Below, piece by piece: positions 17,671 to 27,077 of a stretch of 36,930 bases of DNA (positions are counted from its first letter, which is position 1; the number at the start of each line of letters is the position of its first letter). Origin of the DNA: an uncultured Arenicella sp. (lineage in GTDB: Bacteria > Pseudomonadota > Gammaproteobacteria > Arenicellales > Arenicellaceae). The stretch spans positions 1-36,930 of the forward strand of contig CALJWL010000008.1 of the NCBI GenBank assembly GCA_937974565.1, written 5' to 3'. The position numbers and the translations under genes are program-made. Under the pieces are notes generated by a model that saw nothing but the letters and a program-made list of their open reading frames with translations, ran no database searches and was not told where the DNA came from.

Positions 17671-19716
17671 TTAGGTTAAAGCCAATAAGCGATCCGAGCT
17701 TTCACGCTCAATTTGAGGGTAAACGCCTTCGTCTGAAATACGTAAATGGCGATTGTAATACTTATCAACAAATCCTTTGGTTTTCCAACGGCTTTGCAAA
17801 ACTCCTAACTCGCGAAAGTAACGCTCCACATGGGCATCAGACAAATCATCTCCTCGACTGACCGATTCATGATGATACAACACCGCTTCTGGTGTCCATA
17901 TCACTTGCTTACCACTGGCCTCAACTCTCAAACAATAGTCAATGTCGTTATACGCGACTTTAAAATCAGATTCATTTAAACCACCCATTTGCTCAAAGAC
18001 ATCTCTTGGCGTAACCAAACAAGCCGCCGTCACGGCCATCATATTTTGCGTGGCTAAACAACGCAACTGATACCCTGGTGCATCGCCCTCTTCCAAACGA
18101 TGAATGTGACCGGCCGCGTTACCCATCCCAATGGTCACGCCTGCGTGTTGCACTCGACCGTCACCGAATAACAACTTAGCTCCCACGATACCAACCTCTG
18201 GCTGCGTGGCCCAAACCATCATTTGCGTCAGCCAATCGCCCTTAATAACTTCAATGTCATTATTAATCAAACCCACGTAAGGTGATGTGCCTTTTGTCGC
18301 TGCAAAGTTATTAATTGCCGAGTAATTGAATTCGCCAGGGTAGTTAACGATTTGCACATTAGCCCGCTGTTCTATTTCGCTGAAATAGTCAAAAGTTTCT
18401 TGTTGTTCGCTACCGTTATCAACCACAATGATGTGGTAATTTTCATATTCTGTTTTTTCCAAGATGCCATCGATACAAGGCTTCAATACCGCCAAGCCAT
18501 CGCGCGTGGGAATGATCAGGTCGACCGCTGGGCCACTTTTTGCACCGCTTTGCGCCACCAGCACATTGTAGTCTGAGCGTCTACGCAACGCGATGCCTGG
18601 CCAATAAGAGGCGTCGGGTTCGACATCAACATTTTTTGTGATGGCATTGGGTAACGGTGTCTTGGGTGCCGCCTCTCGTGTACTGCAAAACAGGGCTTCA
18701 GAAACATGCAATACCGTTGAGGTATCTGCAAACGCTTTTAGTGCAAGCCGATAAACCGTCTCATCAATGAGGAGATCGCTTGCCGTCACGTCACTCACGA
18801 GTGTCTTGGACAATACAACCGCTGGGCCAAGGTAGTTAAAACAAGCCAGATAACATCGACTTGGTTGGGGTTTAAAAACCGGGGCCATGAGTGACACATT
18901 GTCTTCTTCACGTTGCTCTTTAACGTCAGGTGCCCACCGATAATCGTGGTCGGTGTATATCAACTCAGGCGAGATTTTGGCGCGCTTTACTGCGCGTTTT
19001 AACATCATTATTGCTGGTGATCGCAATGTTTCTGTGCGTTTTAGTGCAATCACATAATCCGCTTCTTGAGGAATCAATGCCCCTTTACTTGCATCAACAA
19101 TCCAATCTGGAGCTAATAAAAGTTGCTCTAGTGCCTCGCGTTGAGACTCGTGTTCAATAACCACCGCGAACGAAGTTTTATCGGACACAAGCCTCAGTAA
19201 TTTTTTGCTAAAACCATTGTATCGCTTCCACCAATCAATATTTTCAAGGTAGGCTCGTTCGCTAACGTCTGGCGAGTAAAATCGCAGAACCGCGGTGGAG
19301 CGTTCAAATGGAGTCTGAAATTGCAAAACCAACATTTTCAATAGAGCTTGGAAGCCGAAAAAGTCGCGCAGGTATCGACTGCAAATAAGCAGAGTGCGGA
19401 ATCTGGCTTCCAGACTAGAAACGCGCGCAAGACGCTCAAAGGCTATTGAGTCACTGTGCGCAGAAAGCTGACCGTTGGGCAAATAGAACAACATGCGGTT
19501 ACGACCCGCGTGTACGCCAATCAACACTCGATCTCGCTCACGCCCATCCGGCTCTGTGACCACTAGCCGTGGCATATGATCTAAGGTTCCAGGAACCACA
19601 AACTCGGCCACATACCACCCCGACTTAATAAATATTGGCCGCCTAGCAAAATCGACCGCATTCCAAGATGCTTCGAGTCTATTATTGAGCCTCACTAGGG
19701 CCTTAAGCACACTCAT
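17671..19716 (-). CDS. Large family 2 glycosyltransferase, two-domain
   Basis: 681 residues. The C-terminal part (from about 390) is a complete GT2 domain: VDLIIPTRDG, IIVVDNGSEQ, NYPGEFNYSAINN, LINNDIEVI as the metal-binding segment near 485, and the YNDIDYCLR motif. The N-terminal half contains YTDHDYRWAPD and FKPQPSRCYLACFNYLGPAVV, which resemble the second half of a GT2 domain (usual YSDEDK… FKPDWSPD… NYIG), so it may be a partly degenerate sugar-transferase module. Such double-domain transferases are frequent in rhamnan or mannan-type O-antigen clusters. Whether the N-terminal domain is catalytic or only binds the chain is unclear. Confidence 0.8.
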   Translation of the reverse strand: MSVLKALVRLNNRLEASWNAVDFARRPIFIKSGWYVAEFVVPGTLDHMPRLVVTEPDGRERDRVLIGVHAGRNRMLFYLPNGQLSAHSDSIAFERLARVSSLEARFRTLLICSRYLRDFFGFQALLKMLVLQFQTPFERSTAVLRFYSPDVSERAYLENIDWWKRYNGFSKKLLRLVSDKTSFAVVIEHESQREALEQLLLAPDWIVDASKGALIPQEADYVIALKRTETLRSPAIMMLKRAVKRAKISPELIYTDHDYRWAPDVKEQREEDNVSLMAPVFKPQPSRCYLACFNYLGPAVVLSKTLVSDVTASDLLIDETVYRLALKAFADTSTVLHVSEALFCSTREAAPKTPLPNAITKNVDVEPDASYWPGIALRRRSDYNVLVAQSGAKSGPAVDLIIPTRDGLAVLKPCIDGILEKTEYENYHIIVVDNGSEQQETFDYFSEIEQRANVQIVNYPGEFNYSAINNFAATKGTSPYVGLINNDIEVIKGDWLTQMMVWATQPEVGIVGAKLLFGDGRVQHAGVTIGMGNAAGHIHRLEEGDAPGYQLRCLATQNMMAVTAACLVTPRDVFEQMGGLNESDFKVAYNDIDYCLRVEASGKQVIWTPEAVLYHHESVSRGDDLSDAHVERYFRELGVLQSRWKTKGFVDKYYNRHLRISDEGVYPQIERESSDRLLALT

Positions 19717-19781
19717 TGATTATTACGTTACTCTATCGCTTTACTGAATCAATATTATCGGGTCACGTTGTTCGCATTTAA

Positions 19782-21044
19782 TTAAAGCGTCGTTTTACGA
19801 AACAAGCGTCGTACCCCGTTTAGAAGTTTCCAGCCAATGGAGTTAGTCATCAGCTGGACTTTGCCTTCTAAATTACTCGAATGCGATTCAAGTTGTGTTA
19901 TCTGGGCGTTTAAATGCTCAATCACCTTGGCGTCTTCATCTCGCATGCCACGCGTAGGCCCTTCAATTGGAGAGTAATTCAAGTCCGGGGCATCAAATTT
20001 TACCGCTCCTCGCTTAGCAATATTGCGGCTCATGGTATCTATGCGTTTGGCGCTGTTGCTCATCAACCAAAGAAATGAGTTACTGTGTTGTGATAATGTG
20101 CCGGCTTGCGCCAAGGTTTGCCATAAGTAATTTTCCTGATCCCCCAAACAGAACGGTTGACTGTAATCACGTGACCGTATTGACGAAATCGCATCGCTGG
20201 CCGTGCTGGTTTCACAGTCGTGCTGCAAGATAACCGTGGGAATTTTATAATCAGGAAACGGAAGAAACAGTCTTTGTTGTTCAAAACCAGCTTTATTAAT
20301 TTCATCAAGCCATTCAGACTGGCTGTAAGTACGAATACCCGTCGATTTTGGGTAATTCTCTAGCCCTAGAAATGGCACGGCATAGTGATCTTCACAAGCA
20401 CCAAGTGCGTATTTCATGCCAAGCCGGTTTTCAATCGCAACCAATATCACACCGTCGGATTTAGCCGCGCGTTTACCCATGACTAAGAGTTCGTTTAGTG
20501 CCTCTTGGTCTGTTGGCAAATCAGAAAAGCGACCTGCGTATTCGGTGACCCCCACAAATAAAACAAGGTCGTACTCCGATTCAGGCACGTCTACATCGTT
20601 AAAATTAGCGGTACTAATCTGTACATTTTCTAAATCTCGGCAACGAATTCTCGCCAAATTGGCTCTAGAAGCACTGCCCTCTATCGCATCGACCTGGATT
20701 TCACGTTGCTCACCAAGAAAACGAGTGATAGAACCACAGCCGCAGCCAAGCTCTAGAACTCGTTTAACACCGTTTAATTCCAACGATCTTAGTAGATTGG
20801 CTCGGGTGGCAGACAGGTGATATTCGGTAGGCCAATCGACGATTTTGTCCTGCAACTCTTTAGAATCGCTGGACAAGTCTTGAGCATTTTCAAGAATGTC
20901 TCTTAGTAACTGCTCAGACTCAGCGCCATCGGAATAATCAAAGTGCCGCGTTTCGCTGGCTGCTTGAAATACGCCATGTTCGTTCTCAATAAACCGGTTA
21001 TGTTGGGCCACTGTGTTTGGTGTTTTCAGTTGAGCGTTAGTCAT
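19782..21044 (-). CDS. SAM-dependent methyltransferase with C-terminal coiled coil
   Basis: 420 residues from the ATG at 21044, chosen because it overlaps the wzt stop by only 8 bases; an in-frame ATG at 21074 would overlap by 38. Motif I is VLELGCGCGS (96-105) of a class I Rossmann methyltransferase, with YDLVLFVGV downstream. The last ~55 residues form a heptad-like region (VIEHLNAQITQLESHSSNLE) ending in a basic, amphipathic tail (WKLLNGVRRLFRK). Placed beside a Wzt with a long C-terminal domain, it could methylate the non-reducing end of the polysaccharide, as chain-terminating methyltransferases do in ABC-dependent O-antigens. No WbdD-like kinase domain is seen. Internal sugar methylation is the alternative. 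Confidence 0.75.
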   Translation of the reverse strand: MTNAQLKTPNTVAQHNRFIENEHGVFQAASETRHFDYSDGAESEQLLRDILENAQDLSSDSKELQDKIVDWPTEYHLSATRANLLRSLELNGVKRVLELGCGCGSITRFLGEQREIQVDAIEGSASRANLARIRCRDLENVQISTANFNDVDVPESEYDLVLFVGVTEYAGRFSDLPTDQEALNELLVMGKRAAKSDGVILVAIENRLGMKYALGACEDHYAVPFLGLENYPKSTGIRTYSQSEWLDEINKAGFEQQRLFLPFPDYKIPTVILQHDCETSTASDAISSIRSRDYSQPFCLGDQENYLWQTLAQAGTLSQHSNSFLWLMSNSAKRIDTMSRNIAKRGAVKFDAPDLNYSPIEGPTRGMRDEDAKVIEHLNAQITQLESHSSNLEGKVQLMTNSIGWKLLNGVRRLFRKTTL

Positions 21045-22446
21045 GAGCCGCCTCACTGAGCGACTGCTCATCAATCAATACTAGTTCACCTTGCAGATCA
21101 ACGACGCCAAACGCGTCTTCGGTTTCGCCAACGTGCAGATGAATCATGTCGTAACGACGGTCAATTGCAATGTTATCTTTGTCATCGTGATCTTGAGCCA
21201 CTCCGAGTGAAATAAAGTAGTCGCCAGCTAATAAATTGGCGGTTAACGCAAACTCTATCGACACCAAATCACCCGCTTTTTGTGACGTTGGAACGACGCC
21301 TTCTTGCATACGAGAATTAGTACCGTATATCTGATTGCCATCATTCATCTTAACCGTAAGCCCATAAATCAAATCTTCGATATCGTGTTCAAACAAGACG
21401 GACAAGCGAACCGAGAGCGCATCGCCACGCTGTATTAAACCGTTAGTCGATGTGCCATTTTGCAAAATTTGGTACTGGCATATTTTAGCTCGCGCATCCC
21501 CCCATCGATGTTCATTCTGATTATACGTTGGTTGGCTTACGCAATTATCCTGCGTGGGATCAAAGTCAGTGGCATAAACACTGGCATCAATGTTGATGGC
21601 TGGTGCATGTTTCACGTCTGACTCAAACATCATCTCCAAATACGCTTGGACAACCTGTTTAGGCGACCCAGTCATCACCAAGTCGCCTTCATCCAACATG
21701 ATGGCGCGATCACAATGTTTCAAAACGCTGTCCGTTGAATGAGTCACAAATAAGATCGATACGCCCTGTTCTTTTAACTGCTCAAGGCGCCGAAAACATT
21801 TGCGCTGAAAACGAACATCACCAACGGCCAAAGCCTCATCAACAATCAATATGTCTGGGTTCATATTAATTGCCACTGCGAACGCGAGCCGCACAAACAT
21901 ACCACTGGAATACGTTTTAACTGGGCGATGTAAAAAATCACCAAGCCCACAGAAATCCACGATATCAGGTAACTTTTGGTGAAATTCTTCGCGAGTTAGG
22001 CCCATGATTGATGCATTCAAACGAGCGTTTTCCATACCCGTGAACTCTGGGTTAAAACCAGCCCCGAGTTCAAGCAGTGCTGATATACGACCGTGTGTTT
22101 CAAACTCACCAGAGCTGGGTCTTAAAATGCCAGCAATGATCTGCAATAAGGTCGACTTCCCTGAACCATTTTTGCCAACGATTCCAACCGTTTCGCCTTT
22201 ACGAACCTCAAGGTCTACCCCTTTTAAAGCCCAAAACTCTTGATAGAATTTTTTGTTCGGTCGCAGGCTTTGCCATAGTCGTTGGATTGGCTTTGAGTAG
22301 CTTTGGTAGCACTTTTTGACATTGGCCACCTTAATCACTAACTCAGAATCATCGACCACGCTGGTGCCCGCCAAATCAGTGCCCTGCATTGGCCCAGCTT
22401 TCGTGTTCATCGGTGTCGGAGGTTCCGGCCGTGCATCATATGACAT
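21037..22446 (-). CDS. wzt: Polysaccharide ABC exporter ATPase with carbohydrate-binding C-terminus (Wzt)
   Basis: 469 residues from ATG 22446, which overlaps the wzm stop by 11 bases; the frame is open to 22509 but that extension lies inside wzm. The ATPase domain has Walker A GKNGSGKST (91-99), signature YSSGM, Walker B ILIVDEALAVGD and switch THS, with the AVGD variant typical of polysaccharide/teichoic acid exporters. Residues ~300-469 form the Wzt C-terminal beta-sandwich (YGLTVKMNDGNQIYGTNS), which in E. coli O9a binds the methyl/phosphate-capped chain end. The long form predicts that export requires a specific terminal modification, matching the methyltransferase encoded next. Confidence 0.92.
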   Translation of the reverse strand: MSYDARPEPPTPMNTKAGPMQGTDLAGTSVVDDSELVIKVANVKKCYQSYSKPIQRLWQSLRPNKKFYQEFWALKGVDLEVRKGETVGIVGKNGSGKSTLLQIIAGILRPSSGEFETHGRISALLELGAGFNPEFTGMENARLNASIMGLTREEFHQKLPDIVDFCGLGDFLHRPVKTYSSGMFVRLAFAVAINMNPDILIVDEALAVGDVRFQRKCFRRLEQLKEQGVSILFVTHSTDSVLKHCDRAIMLDEGDLVMTGSPKQVVQAYLEMMFESDVKHAPAINIDASVYATDFDPTQDNCVSQPTYNQNEHRWGDARAKICQYQILQNGTSTNGLIQRGDALSVRLSVLFEHDIEDLIYGLTVKMNDGNQIYGTNSRMQEGVVPTSQKAGDLVSIEFALTANLLAGDYFISLGVAQDHDDKDNIAIDRRYDMIHLHVGETEDAFGVVDLQGELVLIDEQSLSEAAHD

Positions 22447-23227
22447 CAGCGAAACCTTCCCGTGTATTCTTGAAAAACCACTGCCCAATAAACAACATGG
22501 CGAAAGCACACATCGTATATATGCCTAGGTCATGCCAATTTGGCAATTGTCCGAACAGCGCCACAGACCGTAATTGCTCAACCACGACAGTCAAGGGGTT
22601 TAGCCAATAGACAAAAGGCTGTAATAACTCCGGTATTAAATGAAACGGGTACACAATCGGCCCCATAAACAACAACACCGTCATGCACACGCCCATCACC
22701 TGCCCCAGATCTCGAACGTAAACGCCAAGCACAGAAACAAACCAAGACATCCCCAACAAGAAGATGACTAAGGGTGCCAATACGATAGGCGTTAAGATCA
22801 GCGTCCAATGCAAAGAATGACCGGTGATTAAATAAATCACCAATAAAATGCAGACACCCAAAAATAGGTGGAATAACGCATTAAACAGGCTCACCAAACT
22901 TAATATTTCAAGCGGAAAAACAACCTTTTTAACGTACTGCGCATTGCCCGTGATCAAGTTCACCGACCCAACCATCACCTCAGAAACAAAACTATGGCAC
23001 AGTAAGCCTGCAAACAAAATAAGACCAAAATCGATATTGTCTTGCCCTGCAACGCCCCATTTGGCCTTCATCACAAACCCAAATACAAAGGTGTACACCA
23101 GCAACATTAGCACTGGGTAGAAAAACGCCCAAAGAAACCCAAGTTGTGAGCCTCTGTAACGCTGTTGAACGTCTCGTTTAAGCATTTGCAAAAACAAATA
23201 ACGATGACTTAATAAGTCTTTAAACAT
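22436..23227 (-). CDS. wzm: Polysaccharide ABC exporter permease (Wzm)
   Basis: A 263-residue ABC-2 type membrane protein with a cytoplasmic N-terminus (LLSHRYLFLQMLKRDVQQRYRGSQLG, the usual amphipathic entry to this family) and about six transmembrane helices. Together with the Wzt product encoded immediately downstream it would flip undecaprenyl-PP-linked polysaccharide to the periplasm. Its presence, and the absence of any Wzx/Wzy-like genes in the cluster, assigns the pathway to the ABC-transporter-dependent class. The ATG is 31 bp from the rmlA stop. Confidence 0.92.
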   Translation of the reverse strand: MFKDLLSHRYLFLQMLKRDVQQRYRGSQLGFLWAFFYPVLMLLVYTFVFGFVMKAKWGVAGQDNIDFGLILFAGLLCHSFVSEVMVGSVNLITGNAQYVKKVVFPLEILSLVSLFNALFHLFLGVCILLVIYLITGHSLHWTLILTPIVLAPLVIFLLGMSWFVSVLGVYVRDLGQVMGVCMTVLLFMGPIVYPFHLIPELLQPFVYWLNPLTVVVEQLRSVALFGQLPNWHDLGIYTMCAFAMLFIGQWFFKNTREGFADVI

Positions 23228-23257
23228 GGTTAGAATCAGTTAAACACTGGCAATAGC

Positions 23258-24148
23258 CTAATCAATTTCAGGAAATTGATGTTTGTTTTCAAGAATCATA
23301 CTAAGATACTTCCCATAACCGCTTTTAGCATATTGAGCCGCGGCTTTCTCTAACTCTTCGTCGCCAATAAAGCCTTGTCTGTAGGCTATTTCTTCAAGGC
23401 AAGCAACTTTAAGGCCTTGTCGACTTTCAATGGTTTCAATGAACATAGAGGCTTGCAATAGCGACTCATGAGTGCCCATATCTAGCCACGCTAAGCCGCG
23501 CCCAAATACTTGAACAGACAAATCATCCCAGTCTAGGTATTGCTTATTAACATCGGTGATTTCAAGCTCACCTCGTGGTGAAGGCTTAATGGACTTCGCC
23601 ACATCAACCACTCGATTATCATAAAAATAAAGGCCCGTTACCGCGTAATTAGACTTAGGCTGTTCGGGTTTTTCCTCCAGACTCAATGCCTGCCAATGCT
23701 CGTCAAACTCAACCACACCATAGCGCTCTGGGTCGTGGACAGGGTAAGCAAAGACGGTCGCCCCTTTCTTCTTTTGGCCAGCCAGCTTTAAACTTTTACT
23801 TAGGTCTGAGCCATGAAATACGTTGTCACCCAAGACTAAGGCGCAATCATCGTTACCAATGAACTCGGAACCGATAATAAACGCTTGAGCCAACCCGTCT
23901 GGCGACGGTTGCACAGCGTAAGAAATATTAATACCCCATTGCGAGCCATTTTTCATGAGTTGTTGAAAACGCGGCGTGTCTTGCGGTGTTGAGATAATTA
24001 AAATGTCTTTGATACCAGCCAACATTAGTGATGACAAAGGATAGTAAATCATGGGTTTGTCGTACACTGGCAATAATTGCTTAGATACCGCCTGTGTCAC
24101 CGGGTGCAAGCGCGTACCAGACCCACCGGCTAAAATAATTCCACGCAT
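23258..24148 (-). CDS. rmlA: Glucose-1-phosphate thymidylyltransferase
   Basis: 296 residues, the normal RmlA length. The N-terminus [16 protein letters not shown] holds the nucleotidyltransferase signature GGx[28 protein letters not shown] and [12 protein letters not shown] are also standard. It makes dTDP-glucose from dTTP and glucose-1-phosphate, the first step toward dTDP-rhamnose and related 6-deoxyhexoses. A GAGG Shine-Dalgarno lies upstream of the ATG. It follows rmlB by 79 bp. Confidence 0.96.
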   Translation of the reverse strand: MRGIILAGGSGTRLHPVTQAVSKQLLPVYDKPMIYYPLSSLMLAGIKDILIISTPQDTPRFQQLMKNGSQWGINISYAVQPSPDGLAQAFIIGSEFIGNDDCALVLGDNVFHGSDLSKSLKLAGQKKKGATVFAYPVHDPERYGVVEFDEHWQALSLEEKPEQPKSNYAVTGLYFYDNRVVDVAKSIKPSPRGELEITDVNKQYLDWDDLSVQVFGRGLAWLDMGTHESLLQASMFIETIESRQGLKVACLEEIAYRQGFIGDEELEKAAAQYAKSGYGKYLSMILENKHQFPEID

Positions 24149-24227
24149 AAGGGTTAACCTCTAAGTTAGAGCGCCGCTGATATCTTCAGCAGCATATTAA
24201 AATACAAACGGCTACTTTAATTGCGTT

Positions 24228-25283
24228 CTAATTACCGCCCAAACGGCCACCATCATAATCGCCGGAAACTTTAGCCACCCACTGTGAACTGTCGAGATAC
24301 CATTGAACAGTTTTACGAATACCACTTTCAAAGGTCTCTTCGGGAGTCCAGCTAAGCTCTTTTTCAATCTTAGTGGCATCAATAGCGTAACGTCGATCGT
24401 GGCCAGGACGATCAGCAACAAAACTGATCTGTTCTTCGTAGGCTTTGCCGTCAGCGCGAGGCTTCAACTCATCAAGGATTCCACAAATGGTTTTAACTAC
24501 CTCAATATTGGTTTTTTCGTTATGACCACCGACATTATAAACCTCACCATTCTCACCAGTGGTAACAATTTTCCAAAGAGCCTTAACATGGTCATCAACA
24601 AACAACCAATCGCGAACATTGTCGCCCTTACCGTAAATCGGCAACGTTTCACCCGCCATGGCTTTTTGAATGATCAACGGGATCAACTTTTCAGGAAATT
24701 GAAATGGGCCATAATTATTCGAGCAATTTGAAATTACCACGGGCAAGTCATAAGTCTTATTCCAGGCTCGAACCAAATGGTCAGAACTGGCTTTACTGGC
24801 CGAATAAGGTGAATTGGGTTTATAACGTGTGGTTTCAGTGAACAAACCGGTTTCACCCAAGCTGCCGTATACTTCGTCCGTAGAGATATGGTGAAACTTG
24901 AACGCGTGTTTTTTATCACCGTCAAGGCTCTGATAATACTCTCTCGCAACTTCAAGCAAATTGTAGGTGCCAACAATATTAGTTTGAATAAATTCGCCTG
25001 GCCCATCAATAGAACGATCCACGTGCGACTCAGCGGCTAAATGCATGATGTAGTCTGGCTGATATCGTTGCACTAGCGCTCGCATAGCACTGGCATCAAC
25101 AATGTCATCTTGGTGAAAGTGGTGTCGATCACTGCTGTCCGCTCCGCCCAATGAATGCAGACTGCCAGCGTAAGTCAACTTATCCACATTCACCACTGTG
25201 GTTTCAGTGCTATTGATCAAATACCGGACTAGTGCTGAGCCAATAAACCCTGCGCCGCCGGTTAGAAGTACTGTTTTACTCAT
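24228..25283 (-). CDS. rmlB: dTDP-glucose 4,6-dehydratase
   Basis: 351 residues of the extended SDR family: [15 protein letters not shown] nucleotide-binding motif, [18 protein letters not shown], and the catalytic YSASK (Tyr-x-x-x-Lys). It converts dTDP-glucose to dTDP-4-keto-6-deoxy-glucose. It is the first enzyme gene of the polysaccharide run and is separated from the upstream regulator by 118 bp, which contains a CTCAATTGAG palindrome (25338-25347) that could be an operator. rmlC and rmlD are not in this window, so dTDP-rhamnose formation needs genes elsewhere, or the keto sugar is diverted. Confidence 0.96.
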   Translation of the reverse strand: MSKTVLLTGGAGFIGSALVRYLINSTETTVVNVDKLTYAGSLHSLGGADSSDRHHFHQDDIVDASAMRALVQRYQPDYIMHLAAESHVDRSIDGPGEFIQTNIVGTYNLLEVAREYYQSLDGDKKHAFKFHHISTDEVYGSLGETGLFTETTRYKPNSPYSASKASSDHLVRAWNKTYDLPVVISNCSNNYGPFQFPEKLIPLIIQKAMAGETLPIYGKGDNVRDWLFVDDHVKALWKIVTTGENGEVYNVGGHNEKTNIEVVKTICGILDELKPRADGKAYEEQISFVADRPGHDRRYAIDATKIEKELSWTPEETFESGIRKTVQWYLDSSQWVAKVSGDYDGGRLGGN

Positions 25284-25337
25284 TATCTGTTCGACTCTTT
25301 ATCAAAAATACTTACCAAACTATTAATTAATACCGTT

Positions 25338-25347
25338 CTCAATTGAG
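25338..25347. promoter_or_regulatory. Palindrome between EPS regulator and rmlB
   Basis: CTCAATTGAG is a perfect 10-bp palindrome in the 118-bp gap upstream of rmlB and just after the regulator gene. The position suits an operator of the polysaccharide run, but 10-bp palindromes in AT-rich DNA can arise by chance. Confidence 0.22.
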
Positions 25348-25401
25348 TCTTTCTAAGCTCAAATTTAAAAACACCAACCTCAAGAGAATTGTTTATTATT
25401 T

Positions 25402-26058
25402 TCACTCTTGACTTAAATTACGAAAATTCATTCTGCGCAGCATTGGCGGAACCAAAATAGTACTGGATGGCAAACACTGCTCAACGACTTGCAATAACTC
25501 AGCTGTTTGCTCCATTGAGGTCAACACCGCCACGTCAAACTGATCGATGTGAGGCATTTTGTTCGTAACCTCTATATTGAAAAACTCGCTACGTTTCACA
25601 CCCGGTTGATATACGGCCGTTACCGGCAACTTCGCTTGTAAGGCGCGCATTAAAGCAATCTCGGTTAAGTCTGACAAGCCAACAAGCAATAAACGTGCAT
25701 TTTGTTGTTCCGCTAACTGATTTAACAACAAAGTGTACTCATCGCCCGATTGCCTAAAAAGAGCAAAAGAAGTGCTGAAAAAGTTAGCCGTCAGTCGAGC
25801 CTTTTCGGCAAAGCCATTGGGAGTAAGGTAATATAAATAGCGATTTGCCGGCGCCGTCGACACTTTAACCCACCCCTTTTTTACGCACCGCTTTAAATAC
25901 GAATTTGCCAACCCCAGTGCCACACCCATTTGCTGTGCAAGATGACGCTGACTGACGTCTTCATTATCTTCAATTGCTTGCAATAACTCCAAAGTAAGTT
26001 GGCTTTCTTTGCTTACCTTAGGCGGATCAAGATTGGTGTGTTTGATCTGAGTGTTCAT
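25402..26058 (-). CDS. MarR-type EPS-associated winged-helix regulator
   Basis: 218 residues. The N-terminal winged helix (about 20-100: VSQRHLAQQMGVALGLANSYLKRC, then KGWVKV and YYLTPNGFAEKARLTANFF) closely follows the pattern of the EPS-associated MarR family that heads exopolysaccharide clusters. A C-terminal ~110-residue region (ARLLLVGLSDLTEIALMRAL … VYQPGV) looks like a small Rossmann/CoA-binding-like fold, which suggests sensing of a nucleotide or sugar-nucleotide ligand. Oriented with and directly upstream of rmlB, it probably controls the whole 15-kb run. Ligand and sign of regulation are unknown. Confidence 0.8.
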   Translation of the reverse strand: MNTQIKHTNLDPPKVSKESQLTLELLQAIEDNEDVSQRHLAQQMGVALGLANSYLKRCVKKGWVKVSTAPANRYLYYLTPNGFAEKARLTANFFSTSFALFRQSGDEYTLLLNQLAEQQNARLLLVGLSDLTEIALMRALQAKLPVTAVYQPGVKRSEFFNIEVTNKMPHIDQFDVAVLTSMEQTAELLQVVEQCLPSSTILVPPMLRRMNFRNLSQE

Positions 26059-26241
26059 TGGCTGAACACTATAGTCAGAATGCGAGTGAAATTCAAAGAA
26101 AATTGATAAACTCGAAACAAGGTATTGTCTTGACCACCTAAATTGGCTATTTTTTAAGGTTCTAACATGGGACCTATGTAATGATTTTGCTTTGGGGGCA
26201 AGTTGTGCATAAGAACAAGAACTTTTTAGTGTGTGGTAGTA

Positions 26242-26730
26242 ATGAAAAAAGTCTTTAAAACCAGTCTTGCTAGTATGGCTCTGGCAAGCATCCTTTCTAC
26301 GTATGGTTATTCAGTTAATGCTGCGGGATTTCAACCAGTCTATTCTTTTAAAAATTTAGGCGAATTCACCAACCTTGATGGCCAAGAGTTCACGAAACTT
26401 TTGGTCACTTGCAATGGTGATCCAGTGCCTCGTTATATCCAACGTATTGTGGGCCAAAAAAATTGGTGCATTGATGGACAATCAGAGTCTTGTTCTAAAG
26501 AGAGGATAGAAACGGCAACCGTTGCATGCACCACTAACGCGCCCACCATGATCGCAAACGTCCAAATTTCACCTGAAGAACTTGCTGATCAGCAACGTAA
26601 ATCCGAACTTAAAGAAAAGCTTCTGGCTGAGCAAATAGAGGTTGAAAAAAAACAAATTGACATTCAAAGTCGGCGCGTGGAATTGCAAACATTAGAGCTA
26701 AAATTAGCCGCACAGAAACAAACCAACTGA
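26242..26730 (+). CDS. Hypothetical secreted four-cysteine protein with C-terminal coiled coil
   Basis: Not recognised as a known family. 162 residues from ATG 26242; an in-frame GTG nine bases upstream is less likely because the ATG begins a typical signal peptide (MKKVFK, hydrophobic stretch to about 20, probable cleavage after VNA at 27). The mature part has four Cys (57, 76, 84, 96), enough for two disulfides in the periplasm. The last ~50 residues are highly charged and heptad-like (QRKSELKEKLLAEQIEVEKK), predicting a coiled coil. It is divergent from the EPS regulator and sits 347 bp upstream of the acyltransferase operon, so no partner is implied by spacing. Confidence 0.7.
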   Translation: MKKVFKTSLASMALASILSTYGYSVNAAGFQPVYSFKNLGEFTNLDGQEFTKLLVTCNGDPVPRYIQRIVGQKNWCIDGQSESCSKERIETATVACTTNAPTMIANVQISPEELADQQRKSELKEKLLAEQIEVEKKQIDIQSRRVELQTLELKLAAQKQTN

Positions 26731-27077
26731 GAACCCTCTGAGTTAGCTTGCTGCGCAATAACGCAAAGACTGCTAATGCAAAGACCCGCCTTTAAGTGAA
26801 GCAGCCAAATAGCGTTCACTTACTGTTGCCCTGTTTGACAGCCAACAACGGCCGCACGTCACATAATCACCATAATTGAAACTCAAGCGAAGACTAAAAA
26901 CCGATTGAAATAGAAATTTTCTGAAGAGCTTTCAAGCGCATAACAAATACGACGTGGGTGCATCAGAAGCCGCAGTCAAACCACTCTGTCACCAAACCAT
27001 AATCAAATGATCATGTTTAGGTAACACAAACTTTTTACAGTCAGCGAAATCTAAATTTCATTGGAGTTAGCAAGGTT
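26731..27077. other. Intergenic region upstream of the acyltransferase operon
   Basis: 347 bp without a supported gene. A GGAG at 27063-27066 and AAGG at 27072-27075 precede the GTG start of the next gene. No rho-independent terminator or strong promoter pair was found. CTGTCAC (26986-26992) resembles one half of a PhoB site, but its partner repeat is poor. Confidence 0.5.

Noticed and set aside
25284-25401. JUMPstart/ops element for RfaH control before the polysaccharide run
   Set aside because: No GGCGGTAG-type ops core was found on the relevant strand here or before the regulator gene.
26986-27003. PhoB box upstream of the lipid-like operon
   Set aside because: CTGTCAC matches one half-site, but the repeat 11 bases on (CCATAAT) agrees at only about four of seven positions, and no third repeat is in phase.
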